Part shown: positions 34,889-47,454 of the stretch, piece by piece | How the letters are laid out: each line of letters starts with the position of its first letter | Numbering within the stretch: the first letter of the stretch is position 1 | DNA from: Sindora glabra | Taxonomy: Eukaryota; Streptophyta; Magnoliopsida; Fabales; Fabaceae | Assembly: GCA_020226215.1 (NCBI GenBank) | Contig: CM035234.1 | Coordinates: 70,697,135 to 70,761,134 of the forward strand | Length of the DNA stretch: 64,000 bases | Reading direction: 5' to 3' | Made by a program: the position numbers and the translations under genes | Notes under the pieces: model-generated | What the model was told of the DNA's origin: nothing | What the model saw: the letters and a program-made list of their open reading frames with translations, nothing else | Database searches by the model: none

Positions 34889-36296
34889 TTTGCACCAGAA
34901 GGCCAAGATCAATAGGCACAATTGGTTTGATGCGGCTTATCCCTTGATATATAGTATGTGCAAAGCTATCATTCTTACAAACTCGGTGGTGTGTCATTGC
35001 CAAAGACTTGACCAAAGGGTGCAAGAGATTTCATTGTCCAGAGAAGCTAGCAGGCAAGGGAATGGTACATACTAGTGATCAAGGATTGGCACATCGGGGC
35101 TAAGCATTTGTGCCAAGTGGGCTATCTTGCTTATCAGTTGTGCACCGGACATTGGTTATGCACTTATTCATAGTAGTAGCATTGAGGCATGCAAACCATC
35201 ATCTAGGGGGATAAGGGAATTGACGGTTAATCCAATGCAAGAAGCCTAGGTCTTGCTAGAGGGCTTGATTGTTTAAAGGGTTGGTGAAACTAGAAGATGA
35301 AGCCATTGGTTATGCAAGAGTGCGTGACCACAATTGGAGGGTATGAGTAGATCATTCTAGTGGGAGTGGTCCAAAATCATGTCAAAGAGGTTCAGAGGGA
35401 TCGTCTGAGTGTTCGGGGAGCTTATAGTCAGAGGGCTTGCTAAAGATTCAAAGGAATTGATGTCGTGTGCAATCTATGGGCTAGATAGAGTGCATGCAAT
35501 CTTCTCACATGATTGTTTGAGCTAAAGTGGAAGGTACTTTATGCTCAACCCCCTTCTATGAGTTGAAATGGGAGAGCCATTAAAGGATGCGTTCATGAAG
35601 TCATTGGAGGATACAACCAAGATGTGTTCGTGAGGACCATAATGCTAATGGGAATTAACTCCAAAGGTAGGTTGTGATGATCAGTGATATGCCAGAGGGC
35701 ATTAATCCAGAGAGGATCAGAAGATCCACTTAGGTGTGAATTGACATTGCTTAGTGCAATGAGTTGATCGAAATACAAACAAGCGGTTAGGGAGTGAGGT
35801 TATAGGACCTCTCTGCCTAGATCTAGCATGAGTCTTATCTCTTGTGCCATGTATTATGGGACACTTGGTGCAAGATATCTGTTAGTAGGTGATTCAAAGT
35901 GCTAAGCATTTGTCATGAGCCATAGAGTTAGCACACATTTATGCCATGGAAGTGGTGAACGCATAATCTACAGAGACAGTGAGCACAAGTTGTAGAGGTA
36001 ACTGCCCGTGGAACAAGTCACAGAGGTAACGAGTTCGGCAGAGTTATATGGGATAGTGGCACTAGAGAGTGTCAGGGCACTTTATAAGGTGACTACAAAC
36101 ATAGCCCTTCAAGTGACTTGCAAAGGATGCATTTTGCCAAGAGATACCTATGTTGTGGAGGTAACAAAGAACCCAAATTCGAGATGAGGGGAAACATTTC
36201 ATAATGCAAGCTTGAGACGGTCAAGGAAGTATCTTGAAGGAGTAGGCTAAAGACCATTGCTGTGTCAGATTGAGGCGTCAATGAGGGCATTGACAT

Positions 36297-36312
36297 TTGA
36301 AGTGGGGGAGAA
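36297..36312 (+). promoter_or_regulatory. Polypurine tract of non-autonomous element
   Basis: The run TGAAGTGGGGGAGAA sits directly before the right LTR, typical of Ty3-type elements. Confidence 0.85.
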
Positions 36313-37044
36313 TGTCACAAGCTGGCAGTTGTGACAGTTCGACAGGCAACCATGCACAAATTTAGATGAGACTTTGTGAAAACATCCAGCATGTTATGAA
36401 GGTTTTGTGGCTGTAATTTGGGATCAATTCAGCTAGTGTACTATTTTTTCTGATTTTTCCAAGTTTGGAGGTATTTTAGTTATTTCAAAAGGTTCAAGAA
36501 TCTAGCAGGATTCAAGAAGCCCATATTTGTGATTTTTGCATTTTTATCTTCATATTGGTTGGTTTTCGTGAGAAACGGCCACTTGGACCATGGCGAAAAG
36601 CCCTTATGATAACTCAAAAAAAGTATGTCATCTTCCGATAGGTGGGATTTTATTCAAAATGTTCTATAAGGGGGTGGAGTGCTCTAAGGGCCTAGTGGGG
36701 TGTCTGGACACTAAGCTAGGGATAGAGTGTGTTAGCTTGTGGCCATCTCCCTGCACACTCAAAGCTATGGAATAAGGCATAAATCAAGTGAACGGAGTGT
36801 TCGTCTCCTTATTCAATTGTCCCTTCTAGTTCACAGTGGCCAAAGGCTTCCTATGTGGAAGGATCTTCCGGTCCGATATGCAAGAGTACTTCAGTGACAT
36901 ACGATATTGGCTTGCGGACTTGTGAGTGCCGCCATCTTTGCCAAGTGTGCTAAACGCGGGTTTAAGTGGGAAGGTTGACATATTGGCCAAAAATGGCAAA
37001 TATGCACTATACGATTTCGACTGGAGAGCCGCCAGCTCATAACA
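36313..37044 (+). repeat. 3' LTR of non-autonomous element
   Basis: Partner of 34146-34870. Starts TGTCACAAGC, ends CATAACA. Confidence 0.9.
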
Positions 37045-37059
37045 CATGGCCTGCGTGTG

Positions 37060-38493
37060 GTATATTCGTTCTGGTAACCCAGAATTATAGTAAAGAAAAG
37101 AAGCGCATTCATATTTGTAGTGTCGTTAGTTTGACTTTGTTCCCGAAAACTTACAATTATTCTCTATCAATTTCTATCATCATATACTTCTTAAATAGCA
37201 CGCTGTGACGAAGGGAGGATATGAACCCACGGATGGTGAATTTGCCAACATTCACATGAATTAATTTTCCAAAAGTCACGAAAATTGAAAATCACAGAAA
37301 TTTTCAAAATTATAGAGCTGACGATCACTTTCTTCTCAAAACAGTGATAGATACAAGTTGATCACTATTGATGGAAAGATTGAACAACATTCCAAATGCT
37401 CTCATTTCTTGGCGCGCCGTTGAGAAGGTCATACGAGGATGGAGATATGTTGCTACATGCAATTAATAGATTAGTATTTTTTACTTTTGAATTAATGCAG
37501 TTGCTTGCAAGAAATCTCATAAAACAAATAATATGGCGATTCGTAGAATAATTACACGTAGAAATTTCTTTGCACAAACTCTGTTATTTTGTTGGAAGAT
37601 ATTATTGTAGACATATAAGTAAAATATTTTAATGTCAGTTATATAGTTTATAATTAAGAGTAAGGTTAATTAAATTAATCAACAACATCATGTACTTTCA
37701 CTTCTTAAATAGTTATCTATAATTTAAAATTTTGGAATTGAATACTTGTAATTTTTTTTTAAAGATTTTAACCGGGTATTGACCTTTAATTTTTTTTATT
37801 CTATCACACCATGTAGGTATGATACTTAAGTTCAAGTTATCATTCACGTCACCATTTTTTTAACTTCTCTTTCTTTAATAGTACGGATGCCCAATTTAAT
37901 TTGTAGGTAATAAAAGTACAACAAGCTGTAAATTAATCCTTATCATTGTAACGAAGTGGAGAAGAGAAAAACATTTATATCCCAAAAAAATAGATCGTGA
38001 TTTTAATGTAAAGAATTATTCATTTTTTGAGAAATAGTTAGAAAGCGATAAAATTGACCATGTATGTCAAAAGAATCAAATTGTAAAAGCCTAAAAAAAT
38101 TAGAAATAAAATTGAAAATATATTGTAAATGAGAAAGAATTTAGTTTGTTACTTTATACGGTTACGTTTTAATTTTCATTTAGTGATGAATGATTTCCAT
38201 GGCAAAGTCTTGGGTCCCGCAATCAAGGCGCAGTGAATGTATTAATGTCGTCTTAGGTCCTGCAATCAAGGCGTCGTGAATGTATTAATGTCGAAAAGGT
38301 CCAAGTATTTAGAAAACGACGCAGAAAGACTGACTACAAAATGAAACGAAATTTCCTCATGGGTCAGGGTAGGGAATACATTTCTTATTTAAAGCTCATT
38401 CGGAGACTGAAATCAACCATCACCCGTAAACTAATCCTCTTAAATATATATCAAACTGACTTATAATCATTTTCAGAGTTGAAATCTACAATA
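37060..38493 (+). repeat. Duplicated RLP upstream region, copy A (intact promoter)
   Basis: Sequence immediately upstream of the RLP at 38494. 37130-37790 pairs with 47455-48050, and 37540-38530 pairs with 45640-46980. Landmarks are TGTTATTTTGTTGG, ATATAAGTAAAAT, TCATTCGGAGACTGAAATCA and the TATA-like box at 38386. Two tandem copies of a unit containing CAATCAAGGCG...GTGAATGTATTAATGTCG also occur at 38220-38300. Confidence 0.75.
38386..38393 (+). promoter_or_regulatory. TATA-like box of RLP 5' fragment
   Basis: TATTTAAA lies about 100 bp before ATG 38494. The box and the following AGCTCATTCG are preserved in copy B at 46844-46860, supporting a genuine promoter element. Confidence 0.55.
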
Positions 38494-39127
38494 ATGAAAG
38501 TTCCAGTTTTTTGGTTCTTCCTTATACCTCTTTGCTCAATTATCCTGAGCAATAACATCCATGGAGTTAGTGGCTATTGTCTTAGCCATCAGCAATCATT
38601 GTTGCTCCGTTTGAAGGAAAACCTCATTTTCAATCATGCTTACTCGACGAAGCTGGTGCCGTGGAATCAAACTGCGGACTGCTGTCAATGGATTGGAGTA
38701 ACATGCAACAATTCAAGCAGTCTCCTTGAATTCCAATATCTCGAGAGTTTCAATTTGTCATATAATGATTTTAACATTTTTATTCCTTCCGGCTTTCGGG
38801 GGTTCAGAAAATCTAAAACATCTAGATTTGTCATATGCTGGTTTTGTTGGGCAGATTCCTATTGAAATCTCTCAGCTTGCAAATTTCGAAACTCTTGACT
38901 TATCAGATAATGGCGGGCTAAACCTTCAGAATCCAAATCTGCTTAAGCTTCTTCAAAACCTTACAAAGGTAACAGAACTCTATCTGAGTGGTGTGAACAT
39001 ATCAGCCAGTGGCAAGGAGTGGGGCTATGCTGTATGGTCTTCGCTCCCAAATCTTAGAGTATTGAGCTTGATGGATTGCAATATCTTAGGTTCTATTGAT
39101 TCTTTCCTTGTAAGGCTTCAATCTCTA
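38494..39127 (+). pseudogene. 5' end of an RLP gene: signal peptide, LRR N-cap and first LRRs
   Basis: The ATG at 38494 gives a signal peptide (about residues 1-27, WFFLIPLCSIILS). The cysteine-paired N-terminal cap follows, with LSHQQSLLLRLKENLIF and TADCCQWIGVTC. The product then jumps to NNSSSLLEFQYLESFNLSYN. Relatives carry an LRR of roughly 20 residues (GHV...LDLS) between VTC and SS, so an in-frame deletion is inferred. A one-base frameshift at about 38797-38802 (five-G run) moves the rest into another frame: GSENLKHLDLSYAGFVGQIP, then LTKVTELYLSGVNISASG and SLPNLRVLSLMDCNILG. Homology stops after LVRLQSL at 39127, followed by AT-rich DNA and a stop at 39179-39181. This would-be receptor lacks most LRRs, the membrane helix and the tail. 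Confidence 0.88.
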
Positions 39128-39470
39128 TTGCATATTTACTGTAAATTAGGGAAAGAAATTGGAGATATTATAAATATGTAATAAATAAAAAATGAAATTA
39201 GAATTTTTTTCTTAATTTAATATAAATTACTATATACAAATGAGAGATTCAATCCCTTGCACTAATTATGTAAGTGTGACTCATCATGGTGCATTATTCA
39301 TTAAAAAAAATATATTAATTGTATGAGTATAACTCACCACAAGTTAATATTCATTTAGAGAAAATGACAAATTGATACAAAGTAAGAAATAGGAATCACA
39401 CTTGAATGACATTAGACATAAAAGGAGACACGAATCATCATGATTAATATATAATACTAGGCATCACCCC
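39128..39470. other. AT-rich DNA after RLP breakpoint
   Basis: No LRR sequence continues here. The sequence is AT-rich with a TGACTCATCATGG/AACTCACCACAAG near-repeat and no recognised feature. Confidence 0.45.
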
Positions 39471-39474
39471 TTAC

Positions 39475-40250
39475 ACTGTATGGATGAATATTTATTTCAG
39501 TATTATAATATAATAATTATATATAAATTATTTATAAAGAGAATTAGATAAAAATTTGATTAATATGTAGCTAAGAGTTCTAAGAAAAGTGTCATTTCTC
39601 TACTAATTTTATTCAATATTTCAATAAGTAATTAATCTCAAATTCAAATATTGAACTAATTAAATGCTATTTTTTAATATAATTATTATCATTAATATTA
39701 ATATTTAATAATATAATTTATGACAAGAATAGATTTGTTTGATGGCAATATAATTTTTTTTATCATTTTACAACATAAAACAAACTTTTGAAAGTAGTAA
39801 TTTTATATTATAAATGAATATTCATTTTAATAATATAATATTACAATTATATATTAATAATTTATAAATAAAAATTAAATAAAAATTTGATTAATATATA
39901 TCCAATAACTCTAAAAAAAAGGTCATCTCTCTAACTTCAATATATTTAAAAGTCAAAGTATTTAATAAAATAGAAGCTAAAAAATTAAGAGAGGAAAAAA
40001 GTCATCTTTCTACTCATTTTTCTCAATATTTTAGTAGGTGATTGACTTTAAATTTATTTTATCAAAAAATTGATTTTGAATTCAAATATTACATTAATTA
40101 GATATTATTTTTAAGATAATTATTATGATTAATATTAATATTTAATAATATGATTTATGGTAAGAATAATTTTTTTTGTAATGGTTATATTTTTATTTAT
40201 TGTTTTGCAATATAAAATGACAAACTTTTAAAAATAATAATTTTAAATTG
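39475..40250. repeat. Tandem duplication of an AT-rich ~340-430 bp unit
   Basis: TAATATTAATATTTAATAAT, GTAAGAATA or ACAAGAATA, and ATTTATAAA...AAATTTGATTAATAT recur in the same order in 39475-39815 and 39815-40250. The two copies are imperfect, indicating an old tandem duplication of unknown identity. Confidence 0.65.
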
Positions 40251-43200
40251 GAAACAACCCATTAAAATTCATAAATTATGAAATATATATTGACTAAAAT
40301 TCAATATTTTGATTTCAAATATTTTATATATTTTTAATTTATATGGAAGAGAGGGATAATTTTTGACTAAAAAATACTAATAACTCATATTTAGTATCTT
40401 CAAAAAGTGCATTATAATAAAGTTACTTTTTCATAATATAATCAAAAATATAAAATAGTAAACAAAAAAAAGTATGCTATGGGTATTAATCTTTAAAAGA
40501 ATAATTGATCTATCCCTTAGTCAGAGTTTAAGAAAAACATATTATGACATAGAGGGGAAAAAAGGTGAGAAAAATAACATAATTATTTAAGCACATAATG
40601 AAAAATAATTAATTAAATTGTGAAATAGAAAAATAAATCTATAATTATTATACTAAGAATGCACTAAATGAAGATGAACTATTGAAGTATTTAGTGGCAA
40701 ATATCAAGTTGAATTGTTCATTTACTTTATGAAAGTAAAAGGTAATTTTATCAAATGAAGATGAAAAGAAAGTGTATTATATATGAAAGCCTACAAATTT
40801 TAAATTGAATATAAAATAAAATAAAAATAAGGATAAAAATTTTTAATTTAATCAAATGAAAATAAAAAATAAAAAAATTCAAATAAAATCAAATGAAGAT
40901 AGAGATAAAATGATTTTTAAATTTCAAAATAAAATTTCAAACTTATATATATAATTTTTTTTAGTGAAACTTATAAGAAAATATAAATTGAAGGAGTCAT
41001 TTTTACAAAACAGATACAAGAAAACCCACCATGTAAACAACAAACAAAGTGCCTCACAAATTAAAGTAAAATTAATGCACATGTAAATTTCAATGGGATT
41101 TCAACATCAAACCCGCTGAATATACGTTAATCATGCATGGAGTGAAGAGCACCTTCAGAAAAGTAGTCTTTCTTTTTCAAAGTTGAAGGGAAAAAAAAAA
41201 GCATGACATAATTTTCCATCTATCATAAGTTTGGAGAGAGTCATCGTCTATCCAAGAACTTTAATATTATCGGTGGATGATAGGAAAAGAATCAAATGTT
41301 CTTCACTCAAAATTATTAACAAGACGCCCCAATTAGCAATGTACTATTCGAGGGGTTGAACAAATGACCCAAATTATCTAAGGTTATCCACACAAAGGAA
41401 TCTGAGCTGCACCACAGTTCAGTGCTTGTCATGACATATCTAAGCATTAACAAAATGATTCAGTGGGATTGTATGTGTATAGTATAAATGAGTAAATTAC
41501 ACTTTCTTCCCTCGGAGTTTTGATAAAAATTATATACTTCGTTATTCAAAAACTTTTATATTCAACCCTTATTCCTTATATTAGTAATTCAGTATAACAT
41601 AAAATTCATCATCTGCAGTGCAAATGTGCACAAATGTAAATTAAATAAGTAGTTCAGGTGATATCAATTTATTTTTATGATCAAAGTATGCGTTATTCCA
41701 AGGTCAAGAGTTCGATTTTCATGAGTCTCATTTCTTTGTTCACTATCTTTCAATACAAATGTAACAAATGATCATTTTCTCTATCACAGAAGGAGACTTT
41801 CAATATATTTTCATAGAATAGAGAAGATTTCATCATATTTAAGAAGTCAGTATAATTTATTTGTCCCTGTATAAAATTTCTCTCCAATAATGCTTTTTAT
41901 CAAGGTATTAAACCAAAACGTGAAGAATATTATTTGGGTAATTCTTCCATGTTACTTCTATATACTAATGTGAATTTTATGAAATTTTTTCATCAAATTT
42001 ACAACATTTTACATAGAATTTATATTTTTCTATAATAATATAAGTAATGAAGTATAACTGTTTATATAAATTTTATCATTTTTTAATAAAATTTTATAAT
42101 TTTTTTCATAAATCTTACAACATAATCAATATTGATTGCGATACTAAAAACGTAAGAACTTTATAAAAAAATTACAAAATTTATGAAAAAAATTATAAAA
42201 ATCATACCAATACCAACACTCCTTATTTTAAGTCACTACCAGAAAATGATTCCATTTGAAAATGCAAAACCCCTTTTAACGCCACCTTTTTTTTTTTTCT
42301 GTTGAGTAACAAGGCAACAAAAATCCAAGTGGAACTTCACCTGGAAGAAAGAGTATCAAAGTCGTGAGGAAATGACAACAACATACATGTACACTACATG
42401 TGGCGGTGCCACTTTTTGTAATATGAAAGCAAGGAACAGGACTCGCTCCCTCTGATCAAAAGTCCCATAAAGAAACATATTCAAAAGGGAATATTTGCTT
42501 TAATGCTGTAATCTATATCTCCAAGCCCATGAAGAGAAGATAAAATGAAAAATAAAAAAAGAATTTAATAAAAATATAAAGAAAAATAAAAGGAAGGAAA
42601 AGAAAAAGGGAGTCTATAATGGCCAACAAACAAATCGTAAAAGTCAATTCCATTGAATCATCCTTCAGATTTCTTGGGTCTTGCTCTACAGAGTTTGATC
42701 ACTCGGAATCGAATCAAAATCCAATGATTGGACTTCAAACCCGTCTCCAAATATAAATATCAAAACTCTTAAAAGTTTAGAACTCCTATCCGTTGTGCTG
42801 TCTCCATCCCTGTACATTTAGATTATTCTTTTGCCACCCTTAATCACGCATGCACGGAACGTAGTATGGAGTGTAAAATAATTTTTAAAAAATTAGAAAA
42901 GAATGGTGTGTTGGAATATATTTTTATTTATATGTTTTTAAAAGTTGTTTTCAAAAAATATTTTTAAAAATTAATTTTTTTCATTTTCAAAATTTGTTAA
43001 TAGAGGGTGACAAGTATTACAAATAAGAAAATATTTTATTTAATTATAAAATTAACATTTAGAATAAGAATAAATTAAAAATATCTAAAAATTATTTTTA
43101 TTTTTTAGTCTTAAATTATATAGTTAAAATTATAATTTTTAAAATAAATTTTAAAAAATAAATATTCAAACAAATTATCCTATTTAAAAAATAAAAATGA

Positions 43201-43320
43201 AAAATTAATTTTAAAAACATGAAACAGACAGATCCGAAGACTTTTTTCCCAAAATTGAAGGCAAAAGTATGTCGTAACAAATTTTCTTACACGTTTCACC
43301 CTCAGTTTTCAAAAATCAAT
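40251..43320. other. AT-rich DNA without genes; partial duplicate at 41060-41150
   Basis: No coding region recognised. 41060-41150 (AACATCAAACCCGCTGAATA, TTAATCATGCATGGAGTGA) resembles 45225-45315. 42240-42660 is less AT-rich but has no frame or RNA motif I recognise. Confidence 0.45.
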
Positions 43321-44238
43321 TCTATGATTATGATTGTACCATTTGTATATATTTTTCCACGCCTAAGATTATTAGCTTCGTGGCATCTTTTTGAAGTCTT
43401 CTTTTACTAGATTTTCCATGGAAAATGTTCCCAAGGCTTACTTAAGATAATTCTGTAATCAATTAAATCAGGAATAAAAAATTACTTTTAAATTTATAAC
43501 TTGGAAATTATCCATTCATTTTTTCATAACAGTAGAAGTGCTTAAAAGATTATATGTACAGATAAAAAAAAATCAAATCTTGAATGTAAAGGAAAGTACA
43601 AAATTTTTAAAAGACATCAAATGCCTCTTAAAACAAAAATTCTTAACTAATAATTTTTTTTTAATTTCTAATTTAGGATCTCATTGATGCTTTACTTGCA
43701 GAAGATCGTGTTGTACAGTATCAATGGCAGATTAAAAAACATCATGTTGTGTGAACCAAAATATATATATAGAAAATAATATTCATATTATCATAATTTT
43801 TTTATATATACATGTATTTTGATCTTTAAGCGAATTGACATACATTCTAATGAAATCCCATCAAAATTTTTTTGTAAAGATTGCCCAATATTGGAGAAAA
43901 AGCTATGAGCCAGAAAATCATTCAAGGACGCAATTATCCGTTACGAAGGAAATAGGAAAGATTGTAAAGAATACTCCTTGTAGTTTCCAGCTACGTGTGA
44001 AATACTTAAGGACAAATCTTGCTTGTCCATGATTGAAAAGCAAAGTTTCTGCGCTTAATACTGAGCCAAAGATGTGTTGCTTTGCATGTGATATATATAT
44101 CCTTTCCGGGTAAGTTGGAATTACAGTGAAGTAAAGAGAGTTCATGCAGAAATTTAACAGATCAAGAAGTAAATCCTCATGTGAGTTTTATAAAAACGGA
44201 CTTAGTGTAAGGATATAAATATCATTAAATAACAGTAA

Positions 44239-44240
<2 letters not shown>

Positions 44241-44284
<44 letters not shown>

Positions 44285-44326
44285 CCAAATTCATGGTAAT
44301 TATCTAAATCATATTATATAAATATC

Positions 44327-44398
<72 letters not shown>
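44241..44398. repeat. Two long (AT)n microsatellites
   Basis: AT runs at 44241-44281 and 44333-44398 are separated by about 50 bp of unique sequence. Confidence 0.95.
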
Positions 44399-44403
<5 letters not shown>

Positions 44404-44999
44404 ACTCTCGTGATAACGATAAAAGATCAATGTAATTTTTAGTAATCTAAGCATGAATAGTTTCATAGAGTTCGTGCTAATTAACACGGCACTCGTAAAA
44501 TGTCATTAAATAATAGTTTAGAATACATAAGTATAAAAAATTACCATTACACACTTATATAATCAATTATAGAAAGATCGCTCTGTTATTGTTGTTTGGT
44601 TTCAAAAGCAAAAGCAAGAGGAAAGGGGTTGTTATATATCTTTCCAATTGTAAACTTTAGTGGATGACTTGCCTTTTGGCTTCTTTTGAAGTCTTTTTTT
44701 AGTGAATTTTGTGTCAAAAATGTTTTGAAGCTGTACTTAATACAATTCTATAATCATTAAAAACCTAAAATAAAGAAAAATTCTTTTTTTAATTTATAAC
44801 TTGGAACTACCCTGCCCAAATTGTGTTTTTATTTCTAACTTAGCATTTCATTGATGCTTCACTCATCTTAACCAGCATAAACGCTTCACTTATCCCAACT
44901 GGCATAAACGGAACTTAAACTTGCCAAAAAAAAAAAAATCATATTGTTCACAGTAATTTAAAAATATTGAGTTGTGAAGCAAAATATACAAATAGAAAA

Positions 45000-45004
<5 letters not shown>

Positions 45005-45064
<60 letters not shown>
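45005..45064. repeat. (AT)n microsatellite
   Basis: About thirty AT units. It lies at the position matching a shorter AT-rich stretch near 43760 in the paired duplicate. Confidence 0.95.
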
Positions 45065-45068
<4 letters not shown>

Positions 45069-45569
45069 TGTCAAGTGAAATATATACATTCCAACATATC
45101 CCACCAAATTTTAATTATCTTAAATTCAAATCTAAAATTATACTTAAAACATTTTGTAAATGAATTTAACTTGTGTTCCTTAAGTAAACATGTTTTACTA
45201 TATATATATGTATATTTATATTCCTGTCAGATTAAAGTAGAATTAAAGGATATGAAAATTATAAAATGAGATTTTAACATCAAATCACTCTAAGTGTTAA
45301 TCATGCGTAGAGTGAGTGTAGTATATACCAAGTGTAAATTTCAAAAGTTACGTAGGATTAAGCTCTTCTAAAATACATAATACAATATTACAATTTTTAT
45401 CAGAAAATTTATAATTCAAAATTTGATAAATAATAAATTATATTTTAAACTTATAACTATTGAATTCTTTAATTATTTTGAAAATTATAATTTATATTTT
45501 ATTCTCTAAAATATATCCAATGAAGGAAGATGTAGCGTTGAAGACTAACTACAAGGAAAATTTGAATTT

Positions 45570-46951
45570 TGAATTGATTGCATTGCCTCTGAGAAATTTC
45601 AAAAAACAAACAAAATGATGTTGTGGACAAGACTAACTACCAGAGAAATTTCTTCACATTTTTCTTTTGTTTGGTAGAAGACATTTGGTATATAAGTAAA
45701 AGAATTTTATGATACTTATATATGTTGTGATTAAAAATGCGATTAAAATAGTTTACAGTTCCATATACTTTCACTCTTTTTTAAGTGGCTACATAAAATT
45801 TAAAAATTTGGAACTGAGCTTGTAATTTTCTCATGTTTCTAATAATTGCACATCATAGTTAATTTTTTGTTTAATTACTATTTAATTTGTAGACATGACA
45901 CCTTAATTTTCTTTTTGAATAATAATAGGAGTAGTTAAGTTAATAGATGCATTTATACATAGTTTGGGGATTGAATTCAAGATGTAGAGAAAGGAAAAGC
46001 TTTTAACTAACATTATATGACACTTAAGTTAAATACTCAGTATGACACCTTAGTTTTTAAGTTGGCAGTCATGTCATCAATTACATTTTTCAACCCAAAC
46101 AAAATTATAAATACCAAATTTTGAATTTTTTAGCTGTAAATGACCAATACAAAAAAAAAAAGAAAAAGAATAACAATTAAGCAAACTACAAAGCAGAGAA
46201 GAGAAAAACATATGAACAAAAATAAAACGTGATCTTATGTAATGTGAACATAATGTAAAGGATTCTTAATTTTTAAAAAATAGTTAGCTAGAAATAAAAT
46301 TGTGCATGTATGTCAAAAGAACCAAATCGTAAAAGGTATTAGAAATAATATTGAAATCATATTGAAAATAAAAAAGCATTTTTATTATTATTTTATGCAT
46401 GTAATTTAATTTTAATTCAGTGTTGATTGATTTGGATAACAAAGTCCCAGGTCATGCAATCAAGGCTTAGTGAACGTATTTTGAGATTTCTACTTCCTAG
46501 TAAAATGTCAAACTAAAAGTTCCAACTATCATTCACCTCACCATTTTTTTAACTTTAAAAAAAAAATAGTACGGATGCCCAATTTCAAAATCTTAATTTG
46601 TAAGTAATAAAATACAACAAGTTGTAAATTAATCGGTATCATTGTAATAAAGTAGAGAAGAGAAAAACATATATATCGAATAAAAAAATAGAATGTGATT
46701 TTAATGTTAAGAATTATTTACTTTTTATAAATAGTTAGAAAGCAATAAAATTGAACATGTATGCCAAAAGAATCAAATTGCAAACGCCTGAAAGGTATTA
46801 GAAATAAAATTTCCTCATGTCTCGAGTTAGGTAATATATTTCTTATTTAAAGCTCATTCGCAGACTGAAGTCAACCATCACCCATAAATTAATTTTCGGG
46901 AGTATATTCCTACCCCTCTCATAATCATCTTCTGAGTTACAATCTCCACTA
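45570..46951 (+). repeat. Duplicated RLP upstream region, copy B
   Basis: Parallels 37500-38493 including the TATTTAAA box (46844-46851), CTCATTCGCAGACTGAAGTC and AACCATCACCCATAAA. It leads directly into another RLP start codon at 46952. Confidence 0.8.
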
Positions 46952-47005
46952 ATGAAGCCTTCAGTTTGTTGGTTCTTTATTTTTATATTTTTTAAATATT
47001 TATAA
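46952..47005 (+). pseudogene. Aborted RLP start (second RLP copy)
   Basis: ATG at 46952 gives MKPSVCWFFIFIF, the counterpart of MKVPVFWFFLIPL at 38494. The frame then runs into AT-rich DNA and a stop within 18 codons. Only the start of the signal peptide remains. The conserved upstream DNA shows this was once a full gene. Confidence 0.75.
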
Positions 47006-47454
47006 AAGTAAATAAGAATTCAGATTATAACTATCAACTCATTATTATACATACCATGTACGGAATAATCATTGATTAATTAAATTCCGATTACTTTATT
47101 CCCGGGCACACACAAAGAATAGAATTTCAAATTTCACACAATGGTTTGATTTCTCTATACAAATTTTAAAGAATCAAGGATGTAAATGAATTGTATTTAC
47201 ATCTCTTTCATGTAATCCGAAGGTCGTTTATTTGGTTATAAAATATTTTTATTAAAAAATTTATTTATTTGTATAAAATAAAGGGATAACATTATATATA
47301 TACACCTTAATTACAAAATTATGATACATAATGCTATGTTTGAAGATAAAAATAATTTATTTTCTAAAATAAAATATACTATTTTTCATTATAATCTCTA
47401 AATTTAATATTGAATAAATAAAATTTTTTTGTTATCTCCTTCTATTGAGATTCC

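Larger units (their letters stand above)
34146..37044 (+). mobile_element. Non-coding (non-autonomous) LTR retrotransposon, 2.9 kb
   Basis: Direct LTRs at 34146-34870 and 36313-37044 begin TGTCA and the right one ends ATAACA. The left LTR is followed by TGGTATTAGAGCCTGG, a Met-tRNA-type primer-binding site. The right LTR is preceded by the purine run AAGTGGGGGAGAATG. The 1.4-kb interior (34871-36312) has no recognisable gag or pol frame, so mobility would need proteins in trans. CATG occurs at both flanks. The duplicated host segment at 44060-44150 has no insertion at the matching point and serves as an empty site. LTR divergence by eye is substantial, so it is an old insertion. Confidence 0.88.
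43330..45315 (+). repeat. Tandemly duplicated RLP-upstream-like block
   Basis: 43330-43875 pairs with 44640-45110: TTTTGAAGTCTTCTTTTA/TTTTGAAGTCTTTTTTTA, TTTATAACTTGGAA, and TCATTGATGCTT then CACTC or ACTTG. Between them 43860-44100 pairs with 33890-34080. AT microsatellites interrupt both halves. Confidence 0.7.
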
